Shown in pieces: positions 28,491 to 40,970 of a DNA stretch of 64,000 nt (positions within the stretch are counted from its first letter, which is position 1; each line of letters opens with the position of its first letter). The DNA comes from Aristolochia californica (Eukaryota > Streptophyta > Magnoliopsida > Piperales > Aristolochiaceae): contig JARWKL010000009.1 in the NCBI GenBank assembly GCA_029961685.1, forward strand, positions 12,829,237 through 12,893,236, written 5' to 3'. The notes beneath the pieces are model-generated. The model made no database searches and was not told the DNA's origin. It saw only the letters and a list, made by a program, of their open reading frames with translations. Made by a program: the position numbers and the translations under genes.

Positions 28491-28801
28491 TCTCAAGTGA
28501 ACGTGCGGTGGTATATTTACCCAAGTCAAACAAGACATTATTTTTCCCATTTACAAAAAGCTGACCTAACGATTATAGATGATTGTGAACAAATTTATCA
28601 TGCGTAACGGGCAATATTTTTTTATGTAATGACTTATGGATTTGGAGACAACACTCAGTTAAAAATCCCCCATCTCCCCCATTCCTTCATGATTGCAAAA
28701 CCTACTATATAAAAACTAAAAAGAGTTTAAATCCCCAAAAATTAAAGACACTTTTCTAAATTGCCTCTCTCCACATTTGTGCATTGTGTGTTTCTATTTT
28801 A

Positions 28802-31500
28802 GATGTATACTTATTTCTTCAATCAAAACTTGAGTTTTCACTTTTCCCTTCATCTCGTAAACTAAAAATATGATAAAAGGGAAATAGATCACAACGAAAT
28901 GAAAATTTTAGATTTAATGTATGGAAAAAATTTAAAGCAATAACAAATGCAAGTAAAGAAAATTTATTCACACACCACCAATGAACACAAAATTTTTGTT
29001 ATCCAAGTTTGGGAAATTCCACTAGTTCAACCCCAATAGCTTGGAATTTTATAAGAAAGAGATTTTTCTACACTTGTTTTAAAAAATGGATATGCATGCT
29101 TGAAACATGTTAAAGATGCAAATGACCTATGGATCCAAACCTTTTAAAGAGAATAACAAACACTCATTAAATTCTCAAGTGAACGTGCGGTGGGATATTT
29201 ACCTGAGTCAAACAAGCCATTAATTTACCCATTTATAAAAAGCTGACCTAATGATCATAGATAATTGTAAAGTGATTTATCATTTGCAACGGGCTATATT
29301 TTTGTAAGGATTGGGATTCAACACTCAATTAAAAATCCCCTACCTCCCCCTTTTCCTGATGATTGCAAAACAAAATATATAAGAACTAAAAAGAGTTTAC
29401 AATCCTTAAAAATTACCGACACAATTTGGAATTCTCTCTCTTCTTTTGTGCATTGTCCATTGTCATTTTAGATGTATACATTTTTCTTAAATTAAAACTT
29501 ATTTTTTCACTTTTCCCTTCATCTAGTAAACAAAAAAGAGATAAAAGTCGAATAGAACACAACGAAATGAAATTTTTAGAGTTTATGTATTGAAAAAATG
29601 TAAAGCAATAACAAATTCAAGTAAATAAATTTTATTCACACACCACAAATGAACTAAAAAATTTTGTTATCCAAGTTTGGGAAATTTCACTAGTTCAAAC
29701 ATAATAACTTGAAATTTTATAAGAAAGAGATTTTTCTACACATGTTTTAAAAAATGTATATGCATGCTTGAAACATGTTAAAGATTAAAATGACCTATGG
29801 ATCCAAACCTCTTAAAGAGAATAACAAACACTCATTAAATTCTCAGGTGAATGTGGGGTGGGATATATACCCGAGTCAAACAAGCCATTATTTTGCCCAG
29901 TTACAAAAAGCTGACCGAACGATGAAATATGATTCTATTGTGATTTATCAAGGGTAACGGGGTATATTTTTGTAAGGGATGACTTATGGATTGGGATTCA
30001 CCACTCAGTTAAAAATCCCCTGCCTCCCCCTTTTCTAGATCATTGCAAAACCTAATATATAAAAACTAAAAAGAGTTTACAATGCCTAAAAATTACAGAC
30101 ATTTTTCTGAATTATTTCTCTCTACATTAGTGCATTGTGCGTTTCCATTTTAGATATATAATTTTTTCTTAAATAAAAACTTGAGTTTTAACTTTCCCCT
30201 TGATCTCATAAATAAAAAAGTAATAAAAGGCAAATTGATCACAACGAAATGAAAATTTTAGAGTTTATGTATAGAAAAAAATTAAAGTAATAGCAAATGT
30301 GTTTATATAAAATTTATTCACACAAATTTTTTGTTATCCAAGTTTTGGAAATTCCACTAGTTCAACACCAATAGCTTGGAATTTTATAAGAAAGAGCTTT
30401 TCTACACATGTTTTAAAAAATGGATATGCATGTTCGAAAGATTTTAAAGATACAAATGACCTATGGATCCAAACCTTTTAAAGAGCATAACAAATGCTCA
30501 TTAAATTCTCAAGTGAATGTGCGGTGGGATATTTACCCGAGTAAAACAAGCCATTATTTTCCCATTTAAAAAAAGCTGCCTGAACGATCATAGATGATTT
30601 TAAAGTGATTTATCATGCGTAACCGACAATATTTTTTCAAGGAAGGAATAATGGATTTGGAGTCAATACTAAGTTAAAAATCCACCGCCTCCCCCTTTTC
30701 CCGAATATTGAAAAACCTAATATATAAAAACTAAAAAGAGTTCACTATCCTTAAAAATTACAGACACTTTTTGTAATTATCTTTCTCTACATTTGTGTAT
30801 TGTGCGTTTCCATTTTAGATGTATACTTTTTTCTTAGATCAAAATTTGAGTTTTCACTTTTCCTTTCATCTCGTAAACAAAAAAGAGATAAAAGGGAAAT
30901 AGATGAAAACAAAAAGAAAATTTTAGAGTTTATGTATGGAAAAAATTTTAAGCAATAACAAGGGCAAGTAAAGAAATTTTATTCACACACCAAAAATGAA
31001 CACAAAAGTTTTTTATTCTCCAAGTTTTGAAAATTCCACTCGTTAAACCCCAATAGCTTGGAATTTATTAGAAAGAGATTTTTTTCACACATGTTTTAAA
31101 AAATGAATAGGCATGCTTGAAATATGTTAAAGATGCAAAAGACCTATGGATCCAAACCTTTTAAAGAGAGTAACAAACGCTCATTAAATTCTCTAGTCAG
31201 CATGCGATGGGATATTTACCCGAGTAAAACAAGCCATTATTTAGCCCATTTAAAAAAAAATGCCCTAACGATCATGGATGATTGTAAAATGATTTATCAT
31301 GCATAATAGGCCATAGTTTTTTAAGGAATGAATTATTGATTTGTAGTCAAAACTCAGTTAAAAATCCACCTCTTTGCCTTTTTCGAACGATTGAAAAACC
31401 TAATATATAAAAACTAAAAAGAGTTTTCAATCCCTAAAAATTACAGACACTTTTTGGAATTATCTCTCTCTACATTTGTGCATTGTGCATTTCCATTTTA
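28802..31500 (+). repeat. Array block IV: mixed transition monomers
   Basis: Landmarks 28802 (unassigned), 29471 (G-like: attaaaactt, tagaacac, aataacttgaaa and an aaaaaatgtatatg box), 30153 (A) and 30818 (B). The G-like copy lies about 10 kb upstream of the main G-containing block, so its type was spread before or during later rearrangement. A short deletion near 29,310 removes the aatgacttatg phrase. No gene is present. Confidence 0.65.
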
Positions 31501-34500
31501 GATGTATACTTTTTTCAAAGATCAAAACTTCAGTTTTCACTTTTCCCTTCATCTCGTAAACAAAAAACAGATTAAAGGCAAATAGATCACAACGAAATGA
31601 AAATTTTAGAATTTATATGCATAAAAATTTGAAAGTAATAACAAAGGCAAGTAATGAAAATTTATTCACACTCCAAAAATGAACACAAAAGTTTTATTAC
31701 CCAAGTTTTGGAAATTCCACTTGTTCAACCCCAATGGCTTGGAATTTTATTAGAAAGAGATTTTTCTACACATGTTTTAAAAAATGGATATGCATGCTTG
31801 AAACATGTAAAAGATGCAAAAGACCTATGGATCCAAACCTTTTAAAGAGAACAACAAATGCCCATTAAATTCTCTGAACGTGCGGTGCGATATTTACCCT
31901 AGTCAAACAAGCCATTATTTTGCCCATTTACAAAAAGTTGACCTAACGATCATAGATGATTGTAAAGTGATTTATAATGAATAACAGGCTATATTTTTGT
32001 AAGGAAAGACAGATGCATTGGAGTCAACACTCAGTTTAAAATCCCCCACCTCCCCTTTTTCCTGTCGATTGCAAAATGTAATACATAAAAATTAAAAAGA
32101 GTTTACTAACCCTAAAAAGTAGAGACACTTTTTGGAATGATCTATCCCTACATTTGTGCGTTGTGCATTACCATTTTAGATGAATACTTTTTTCTGAAAT
32201 CAAAACTTGAGTTTTCACTTTTCCATTCATCTCGTAAATAAAAAAGAGATAAAAAGCAAATAGATCACAATGAAATGAAAATTTTAGAGTTTCTGTAAAG
32301 AAAAAAATTAAAGCAATAACAAATTTATTTAAAGAAATTTTATTCACACACCACAAATGAACACAAAATTTTTGTTATCCAAGTTATGAAAATTCCACTA
32401 GTTCAACCCCAATAGCTTGGAATTTTATGGGAAAGAGATGGATATTTTTGTTTGAAAGATGTTAAAGATGCAAATGACCTATGGATCCAAACCTTTTATA
32501 GAGAATAACAAACGCACATTAATTTCTCAAGTGAACGTGCGGTGGGATATTCATCCGAGTAAAACTGGCCATTATTTTCCCATTTAAAAAAAGCTACCCT
32601 AACAGACAATATCTTTTCAAGGAATGAATTATGGATTTGGAGTCAACACTAAGTTAAAAAACCACCGCCTAGCCCTTTTCCCGATGATTGAAAAACCTAA
32701 TATATAAAAACAAAAAGAGTTTACAATCTCAAAAATTAGCAGACACTTTTTGTAATTATCTCTCTCTACATTTTTGCATTGTGCATTTCCATTTTAGATG
32801 TATACTTTTTTCTTAGATCAAAACTTGAGTTTCCACTTTTTCCTTCATCTCGTAAACAAAAAAGAGTTAAAAAGCAAATAGAAGACAACAAAATGAAAAT
32901 TTTAGAGTTTATATATGGAAAAAATTTAAAGCAATAACAAAGGCAAGTAAAGAAAATTTATTCACACACAAAAAATGAACACAAAAGTTTTATTTTCCAA
33001 GTTTGGGAAATTCCACTTGTTAAACCCAAATAGCTTGGAATTTTATTAGAAAGAGAATTTTCTACACATGTTTTAAAAAATGGATATGCCTTCTTGAAAG
33101 ATGTTAAAGATGCAAATGACTTATGGACCCGAACCTTTTAAAGAGAATAACAAACGCCTATTAAATTCTCAAGTGAACGTGCGGTTGGATATTTCCTTGA
33201 GTCAAACAAGCCATTATTTTGCCCTTTTACAAAAAGTTGACCTAACGATCATAGATGATTGTAAAGTGATTTATCATGCGTAACGGCCTATATTTTTTTA
33301 AGGAATGACTTATGGATTGGGAGTCAACACTCAGTTAAAAATCCCCTGCCTCCCCCTTTTCCCGTTGATCGCAAAACCTAATATATAAAAACTAAACAAA
33401 TTTTACAATCCCTAAAAATTATAGACACTTTTCTAAATTATCTCTCACTACATTTGTGCATTGTTCATTTCCATTTTAGATGTATACTCTTTTCTTAAAT
33501 CAAAACTTGAGTTTTCACTTTTCCCTTCATCTCATAAAGATAAATGAGATAAAGGCAAATAGATCACAACGAAATGAAAATTTTAGAGTTTATGTATGGA
33601 AAAATTTTAAAGCAATAAAATATGTAAGTAAAGAAAATTTATTCACACACCACATATGAACACAAAAGTTTGGATATCCAAGTTTGGGAAATTCCACTAG
33701 TTCAACCCCAATAGCTTTGAATTTTGTAAGAAACAGATTTTTCTACACATGTTTTAAAAAATGGATATGCTTGCTAGAAACATGTTAAAGATGCAAATGA
33801 CCTATGGATCCAAACCTTTTAAAGAGAATAACAAACGCTCATTAAATTCTCAAGTGAAAGTGTGGTGGGATATATTACCCGAGTCAAACAAGCCATTATT
33901 TTGCCATTTACAAAAAGCTGACCAAACGATTATAGATAATTGTAATGTGATTTATCATGCGTAACGGGCTATAATTTTGTAAGGAATGACTTATGGATAT
34001 GGAGTCAACACTCAATTAAAAATCCCCCACTTCCCCCTTTGCCCGACGATTGCAAAACCTAATATATAAAACTAAAATGAGTTAACAATCCGTAAAAATT
34101 ACAGACACTTTTCGGAATTATCACTCTCTACTTTTGTGCATTGTGCATTTCCACTTTAGATGTATACTCTTTTCTTAAATCAAAACTTGATTTTCACTTT
34201 TCCCTTCATCTCGTAAATAAAAAAGAGATAAAAGGCAAATATATCTCAACGAAATGAAAATTTTAGAGTTTATGTAAGGAAAAAAATTAAATCAATAACA
34301 AATATTTTTAAAGAAAATTTATTCACACACAAAAAATGAACAGAAAAGTTTTGTTATCCAAGTTTGGGAAATTCCACTAGTTCAACCCCATTAGCTTCGA
34401 ATTTTATAAGAAAGAGAATTTTTTATACATGTTTTAAAAAATGGATATGCATGTTTGAAACAGGATAATGATGCAAATGACCTATGGATCCAAACCTTTT

Positions 34501-34837
34501 AAAGAGAATAACAAACGGTCATTAAATTCTCTAATAAGCGTGCGGTGGGATATTTACCCGAGTAAAACAAGCCATTATTTAAAAAATTTAAAAACACTTG
34601 CCCTAACGATCATGGATCACTGTAAAGTGATTTATCATGCGTAAGAGGCTATATTTTTTAAGGAATGAACTATGGATTGGGAGTCAACACTTAGGTTAAA
34701 GTCCACCGCCTCCCCTTTCCCCGACGATTGAAAAACCTAATATATAAAAACTAAAAAGAGTTTACAATCCCTAAAAATTAAAGACACTTTTTGGAATTAT
34801 CTCTCTCTACATTTATGCATTGTGCATTTCTATTTTA
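31501..34837 (+). repeat. Five-monomer higher-order repeat, copy 1
   Basis: Monomers B', A', B, C, A. The A' copy (32179-32796) is only 618 bp because of two deletions that copy 2 does not carry, so they arose after duplication of the unit. Confidence 0.8.
32430..32615 (+). repeat. Two deletions in one A' monomer
   Basis: At about 32,440, gaaagaga joins tggatat (about 24 bp lost, first deletion-prone zone). At about 32,603, ctaac joins agacaatatc (about 38 bp lost, second zone, removing the gatgattg motif). The matching copy at 35515 keeps both stretches. Confidence 0.82.
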
Positions 34838-37800
34838 GATGTATACTATTTTCAAAGATCAAAACTTCAGTTTTCAGTTTTCCCTTCATCTCGTAAACAA
34901 AAAAGAGATAAAAGGCAAATAGATCACAACGAAATGAAAATTTTAGAGTTTATGTATGTAAAAAATTTAAAGTAATAACAAAGGTAAGTAAAGAAAATTT
35001 AGTCACACACAAAAAATGAACACAAAAGTTTTAATATCCAAGTTTGGGAAATTCCACTTGTTCAACCCCTATAGCTTGGAATTTTATTAGAAAGAGATTT
35101 TTCTACACATGTTTTAAAAAATGGATATGCATGCTTGAAACATGTTAAATATGCAAAAGACCTATGGATCCAAACCTTTTAAAGAGAATAACAAACGCCC
35201 ATTAAATACTCTGAACGTGTGGTGGGATATTTACCCAAGTCAAACAAGCCATTATTTCGTCCATTTAAAAAAAGTTGACCTAACGATCATAGATGATTAT
35301 AAAGTGATTTAACATGCATAACGGGCTATATTTTTATAAGGAATGAGAGATGCATTGGAGTCAACACTAACTTCAAAATCCCACATCTCCGCCTTTTCCC
35401 AACGATTGCAAAACCTATATATAAAAACTAAAAAGAGTTTACTATCCCTAAAAACTAGAGACACTTTTTGGAATTATCTATCTCTACATTTGTGCGTTGT
35501 GCATCACCATTTTAGATGAAAACTTTTTTCTGAAATCAAAAATTGACTTTCACTTTTCCCTTCATCTCGTAAAAAAGAGATAAAAGGCAAATAGATCACA
35601 ATGAAATAAAAATTTTAGAGTTTATGTATAGAACAAAATTAAAGCAATAACAAATGTATTTAAAGAAAATTTATTCACACACCACAATTGAACACAAAAT
35701 TTTTGTTATCCAAGTTTAGGGAATTCCACTAGTTCAACCCCAATAGCTTGGAATTTTATAAGAAACAGCTTTTCTACACATGTTTTAAAAAATGGAGATG
35801 CATGTTTGAAAGATGATAAAGATGCAAATGACCTATGGATCCAAACCTTTTAAAGAGAATAACAAACGGTCATTAAATTCTCAAGTGAACGTGCGGTGGG
35901 ATAAAACAAGCCATTATTTTCCCATTTAAAAAAAGCTACCCTAATGATCATAGATGATTGTAAAGTGATTTATCATGTGTAACCGACAATATTTTTTCAA
36001 GGAAGGAATTATGGATTTGGAGTCAACACTATGTTAAAAATGCACCGTCTCCCCCTTTTCCCAATGATTGAAAAACCTAATATATAAAAACAAAAAAGAG
36101 TTTACAATCCCTAAAAATTACAGACACTTTTTGTAATTATCTCTCTCTAAATTTGTGCATTATGCGTTTCCAATTTAGATGTATACTTTTTTCTTAGATC
36201 AAAACATGAGTTTTCACTTTTCCCTTCATCTCGTAAACAAAAAGAGATAAAAGTCTAATAGATGACAATAAAATGAAAATTTTAGAGTTTATGTATAGAA
36301 AAAATTTAAATCAATAACAAAGGCAAGTAAAGAAAATTTATTCACACACAAAAAATGAACGCAAAAGTTTTATTATCCAAGTTTGGGAAATTCCACTTGT
36401 TAAACCCCAATAGCTCAGAATTTTATTAGAAAGAGATTTTTCTACACATGTTTTAAAATATGGATATGCATGCTTGAAACTTGTTAAAGATGCAAATGAC
36501 CTATGGATCCAAACCTTTTAAAGAGAATAACAAAGGCCCATTAAATTCTCAAGTGAACATGCAGTCGGATCTTTACCTGAGTCAAACAAGCCATTATTTT
36601 ACCCTTTTACAAAAAGCTGACCTAACGATCATAGATGATTGTAAAGTGATTTATCATGCGTAACGGGCTATATTTTTGTAAGGAATGACTTATGGATTGG
36701 GAGTCAAACACTCAGTTAAAAATCCCCCGCCTCACCCTTTTCTCGATAATTGCAAAAACAAATTTATAAAAACTAAACAGATTTTACAATCCCTAAAAAT
36801 TACAGACACTTTTCTGAATTATCTCTCACTACATTTGTGCTTTGTTCATTTCCATTTTAGATGTATACATTTTTCTTAAATCAAAACTTGAGTTTTCTCT
36901 TTTCCCTTCATTTTATAAATAAAAAAGAGATAAAAAGCAAATAGATAACAACGAAATGAAAATTTTAGAGTTTATGTATGGAAAAAGTTTCAAGAAATAA
37001 AATATGTAAGTAAAGAAAATTTATTCACACACCACAAATGAACACAAAAGTTTTGATATCCAAGTTTGAGAAATTCTACTAGTTCAACCCCAATAGCTTT
37101 GAATTTTGTCAGAAACAGATTTTTCTACACTTGTTTTAAAAAATGGATATGCTTGCATGAAACATGTTAAAGATGTAAATTACCTATGGATCTAAACCTT
37201 TTAAAGAGAATAACAAACAGTCATTAAATTCTCAAGTGAAAGTGCTGTGGGATATTTACCCGAGTCAAACAAGCCATTATTTTGCCATTTACAAAAAGCT
37301 GACCTATCGATTATAGATAATTGTAATGTGATTTATCAAGCGTAACGGGCTATATTTTTGTTAGGAATGACTTATGGATTAGGAGTCAACGCTCAGTTAA
37401 TAATCCCCCCCCCCCCCCCCCCCCCCCCCCCTTTCCTAACGATTGCAAAACCAAATATATAAAAACTAAAATGAGTTAACAATCCCTAAAAATTATAGAC
37501 ACTTTTTGGAATTATCTCTCTCTACATTTGTGCATTGTGCATTTCCATTTTAGATGTATACTTTTTTCTTAAATAAAAACTTGACTTTTCACTTTTCCCT
37601 TCATCTCGTAAATAAAAAAGAGATAAAAGGCAAATATATCTCAAAGAAATGAAAATTTTAGAGTTTATGTATGCAAAAAATTAAAGCAATAATGAATGTA
37701 TTTAAAGAAAATTTATTCACGCACCACAAATGAACTGAAAAGTTTTGTTATCCAAGTTTGGGAAATTCCACCAGTTCAACCCCAATAGCAAGAGAAAGAG

Positions 37801-38222
37801 AATTTTTTACTCATGTTTTAAAAAATGGATATGCAGGTTTGAAACATGTTAAAGATACAAATGACCTATGGATCCAAACCTTTTAAAGAGAATAACAAAC
37901 GCTCATTAAATTCTCTAGTCAACGTGCAGTGGGATATTTACCTGAGTAAAACAAGCCATTATTTAGCCCATTTAAAAAAAGTTGCCCTAACGATCATGGA
38001 TGATTGTAAAGTGATTTATCTTGCATAATAGGCTATATTTTTTTAAGGAATGAATTATGGATTGGGAGTCAACACCCAGTTAAAAATCCACTGCCTCCCC
38101 TTTTCCCGACGATTGAAAAACCTAATATATAAAAACTAAAAAGAGTTTACAATCCCTAAAAATTACAGACACTTTTTGGAATTATCTCTCACTACATTTG
38201 TGCATTGTGCGTTTCCATTTTA
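34838..38222 (+). repeat. Five-monomer higher-order repeat, copy 2
   Basis: Monomers B', A', B, C, A at 34838, 35515, 36178, 36860 and 37553. The A' copy has a private deletion of about 14 bp at 35,903, where gtgggat joins aaaacaagcc. The C copy carries the 27-base poly-C run. Confidence 0.8.
37405..37431 (+). repeat. Poly-C run of 27 bases
   Basis: The C-rich tract, which in other copies reads like cccccgcctccccctttt, is here an uninterrupted run of 27 cytosines followed by tttcc. The minus strand therefore carries 27 guanines. Loss of the interrupting g and t bases followed by slippage could produce this. A sequencing or consensus error in a homopolymer is also possible, because the exact length of such runs is often unreliable. 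Confidence 0.9.
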
Positions 38223-39451
38223 GATGTATACTTTTTTCAAAGATCAAAACTTCAGTTTTCACTTTTCCCTTTATCTCGTAAACAAAAAATAGATAAAAGG
38301 CAAATAGAAATCAACAAAATGAAAATTTTAGAGTTTTGTATGTAAAAAATTTAAAGTAATAACGAAGGCAAGTAAAGAAAATTTATTCACACACCAAAAA
38401 TGAACACAAAAATTTTATTATCCATGTTTGGGAAATTCCACATGTTCAACCCCAATAGCTTGGAATTTTATTAGCAAGAGATTTTTCTACACATGTTTCA
38501 AAAAATGGATATGCATGCTTGAAACAAGTTAAAGATGCAAATCTTTTAAAGAGAATAACAAACGCCCATTAAATTCTCTGAATGTGCGGTGGGATATTTA
38601 CCCCAGTCAAACAAGCCATTATTTCGCCGATTTAAAAATAACTGACCTAACGATCATTGATGCTTGTAAAGTTATTTATCATGCATAATGGGCAATATTT
38701 TTGTAAGGAATGACAGATGCATTGAAGTCAACACTCAGTTCAAAATCCTCCGCCTCCCCCTTTTCTCGACGATTGAAAACCTAAAATATAAAAACTAAAA
38801 AGAGTTTACTATACCTGAAAATTAAAGACACTTTTTGGAATTGTCTATCTCTACATTTGTGCGTTGTGCATTACCATTTTAGATGAATACTTTTTTTCTG
38901 AAATTAAAACTTGAGTTTTCACTTTTCCCTTCATCTTGTAAACAAGAAAAAGATAAAAGGCAAATAGATCACAACGAAATAAAAATTTTAGACTTGATGT
39001 ATGGAAAAAATTTGAAGCAATAACAAATGTAAGGAAAGAAAATTTATTCACACACCACAAATGAACACAAAAGTTTTGTTATCCAAGTTTGAGAAATTCC
39101 ACTAGTTCAACCCCAACACTTGGAATTTTATAAGAAAGAGATTTTTCTACACATGTTTTAAAAAATGGATATGCATGCCTGAAACATGTTAAAGATGCAA
39201 ATTACCTATGGATCCAAACTTTTTAAAGAGAATAACAAACGCTCATTAAATTCTCAGGTGAACTTGCGGTGAGATATTTACCCAAGTCAAACAAGCCATT
39301 ATTTTGCCCATTTACAAAAAGCAGACCTAACGATCTCGATGATTGCAAAACCTAATATATAAAAACTAAAAAGATTTTACAATCCCTAAAAATTACTGAC
39401 GCATTTCTGAATCATCACTCTCTACATTTGTACATTGTTCATTTCCATTTA
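38223..39451 (+). repeat. Partial third higher-order repeat copy ending in a hybrid monomer
   Basis: Copy 38223 is B' and has lost the BamHI box at about 38,541 (aaatc joins ttttaaagag). Copy 38882 begins as A' (agatgaatac, ctgaaat) but soon carries M-type variants (gacttgatgtatgg, gcctgaaac, aaattacc). The switch from block V to block VI therefore happens inside this monomer and in the next one, which starts M-like and ends G-like. Confidence 0.72.
39325..39350 (+). repeat. 111-bp deletion between internal direct repeats
   Basis: cctaacgatc joins tcgatgattgcaaaacc, so copy 38882 is 570 bp long, 111 less than the usual 681. The normal monomer has gatgattg twice, about 110 bp apart (in the catagatgattg and cgatgattgc contexts). 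The deletion length matches collapse between these two 8-bp direct repeats. Confidence 0.82.
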
Positions 39452-40939
39452 GATGTATACTTTTTTCTTAAATCAAAACTTGAGTTTTCCCTTTTCCCTT
39501 CATCTCATAAACAAAAGAGAGATAAAAGGCAAATAGATCACAAAGAAATGAAAATTTTAGAGTTTATGTATGTAAAAATTTTAAAGCAATAACAAATGTA
39601 AGTAAAAAAAATTTATTCACACCCACAAATGAACACAAAAGTTTTGTTATCCAAGTATGGGAAATTCCACTAGTTCAACCCTAATAACTTGAACTTTTAT
39701 TAGAAAGAGATTTTTCTACACATGTTTTAAAAAATGTATGTGCATGCTTGAAACATGTGAAAGATTCAAATGACCTATGGATCCAAATCTTTTAAAGAAA
39801 ATAACAAACGCTCATTAAATTTTCAGGTGAATGTACGGTTGGATATTTGCCTGAGTCATACAAGCCATTATTTTGCCCATTTACAAAAAGCTAACCTAAC
39901 GATCATAGATGATTCTAATGTGATTTATGATGCGTAACAGACTTTATTTTTGTATGGAATGACTTATGGATTGGGATTCAACACTCAATTAAAAATCCTC
40001 CGCCTCCCCCTTTTCTGGACGATTGCAAAACCTAATATATAAAAACTAAAAAGAGTTTACAATCTATAAAAATTACAGACACTTTTTTGAATTATCTCTC
40101 TCTATATTTGTGCGTAGCGCATTTCCATTTTAGATGTATTTTTTCTTAAATCAAAACTTGATTTTTCACGTTTCCCTTCATCTCATAAACAAAAAAGAGG
40201 TAGAAGGCAAATAGATCAATATGAAATGAAAATTTTAGAGTTTATTTATGGAAAAAATTTAAAGCAATAACAAATGTGAGTAAAGAAAATTTATTCACAC
40301 ACCACAAATGAACACAAAAGTTTTGTTATCCAAGTTTGGGCAATTTCACTAGTTCAACCCCAATAGCTTGGAATATTTTAAGAAATAGATTTTTCTCCAC
40401 ATGTTTTAAAAAATAGATATGCATGCTTGAAACATGTCAAAGATGTGAATGACCTATGGATCCAAACTTTTGAAAGGGAATAACAAACACACATTAAATT
40501 CTCAAGTGAATGTGAGGTGGGATATTTACCCGAGTAAAACAAACCATTATTTTGCCCATTTAAAAAAAAAGATGACCTAACAATCATAGATGATTGTAAA
40601 GTGATTTATCATGCGTAATGGGCAACATTTTTGTAAGGAATGATTTTTGGATTGGGAGTCAACACTAAGTTAAAAATCCCCCGCGTCCCCCTTTTCCTTA
40701 TGATTGCAGAACCTAATCTATAAAAACTAGAAAAAGTTTACAATCCCTAAAATTTATAGACACTTTTCTGAATTATCTCTCTCCACATTTGTGCATTGTG
40801 TGTTTTCCATTTTAGATGTATGTTTTTTTCTAAAATCAAAACTTGAGTTTTCACTTTTCCCATCATCTCGTAAACAAAAAAGAGATAAAAGGTAAATGAA
40901 TCACAACGAAATAAAAATTTTACGGTTTAAGTATGGAAA

Positions 40940-40970
40940 AATTTTAAAGAAATAAAAAATTTATTCACAC
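40940..40970 (+). repeat. Small deletion in J shared between duplication copies
   Basis: gaaataaaaaa joins tttattcacac, without the usual gtaagtaaagaaa phrase. The same scar occurs at about 49,531, and both copies share neighbouring variants such as a tttaag-atgg box and cacacatgaa. This marks the two J monomers as descendants of one event. Confidence 0.82.

Larger units (their letters stand above)
15497..28801 (+). repeat. Array block III: D-E-F triplets and a seven-monomer higher-order repeat
   Basis: Landmarks: 15497, 16177 (D), 16823 (E), 17501 (F), 18180 (D), 18860 (E), 19410 (F), 20069, 20742, 21417 (D), 22099 (E), 22785 (F), 23426 (M), 24107 (B), 24789 (C), 25435 (A), 26116 (D), 26797 (E), 27467 (F) and 28142 (M). 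D has ctctaaatt with gagc and usually cttgcccttcatctcg. E mostly has a cttcagttttc variant with an altered catctc-ttaaca box. F has atgaaaa or caaaatggga in place of caaaacttga. From 21417 to 28142 the order D-E-F-M-B-C-A-D-E-F-M repeats at offsets of 4,699, 4,698, 4,682 and 4,716 bp. Confidence 0.78.
31501..39451 (+). repeat. Array block V: five-monomer higher-order repeat, about 3.35 kb
   Basis: The order B'-A'-B-C-A occurs twice and starts a third time. B' (caaagatcaaaacttcag) is at 31501, 34838 and 38223. A' (agatgaa landmark with ctgaaat) is at 32179, 35515 and 38882. B (cttagatc) is at 32797 and 36178. C (ctctcactacattt, gatatccaag) is at 33479 and 36860. A is at 34159 and 37553. Offsets between matching copies are 3,337, 3,336, 3,381, 3,381, 3,394, 3,385 and 3,367 bp; the spread comes from identifiable small deletions and the poly-C run. 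This is the clearest higher-order repeat in the window. Confidence 0.85.
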
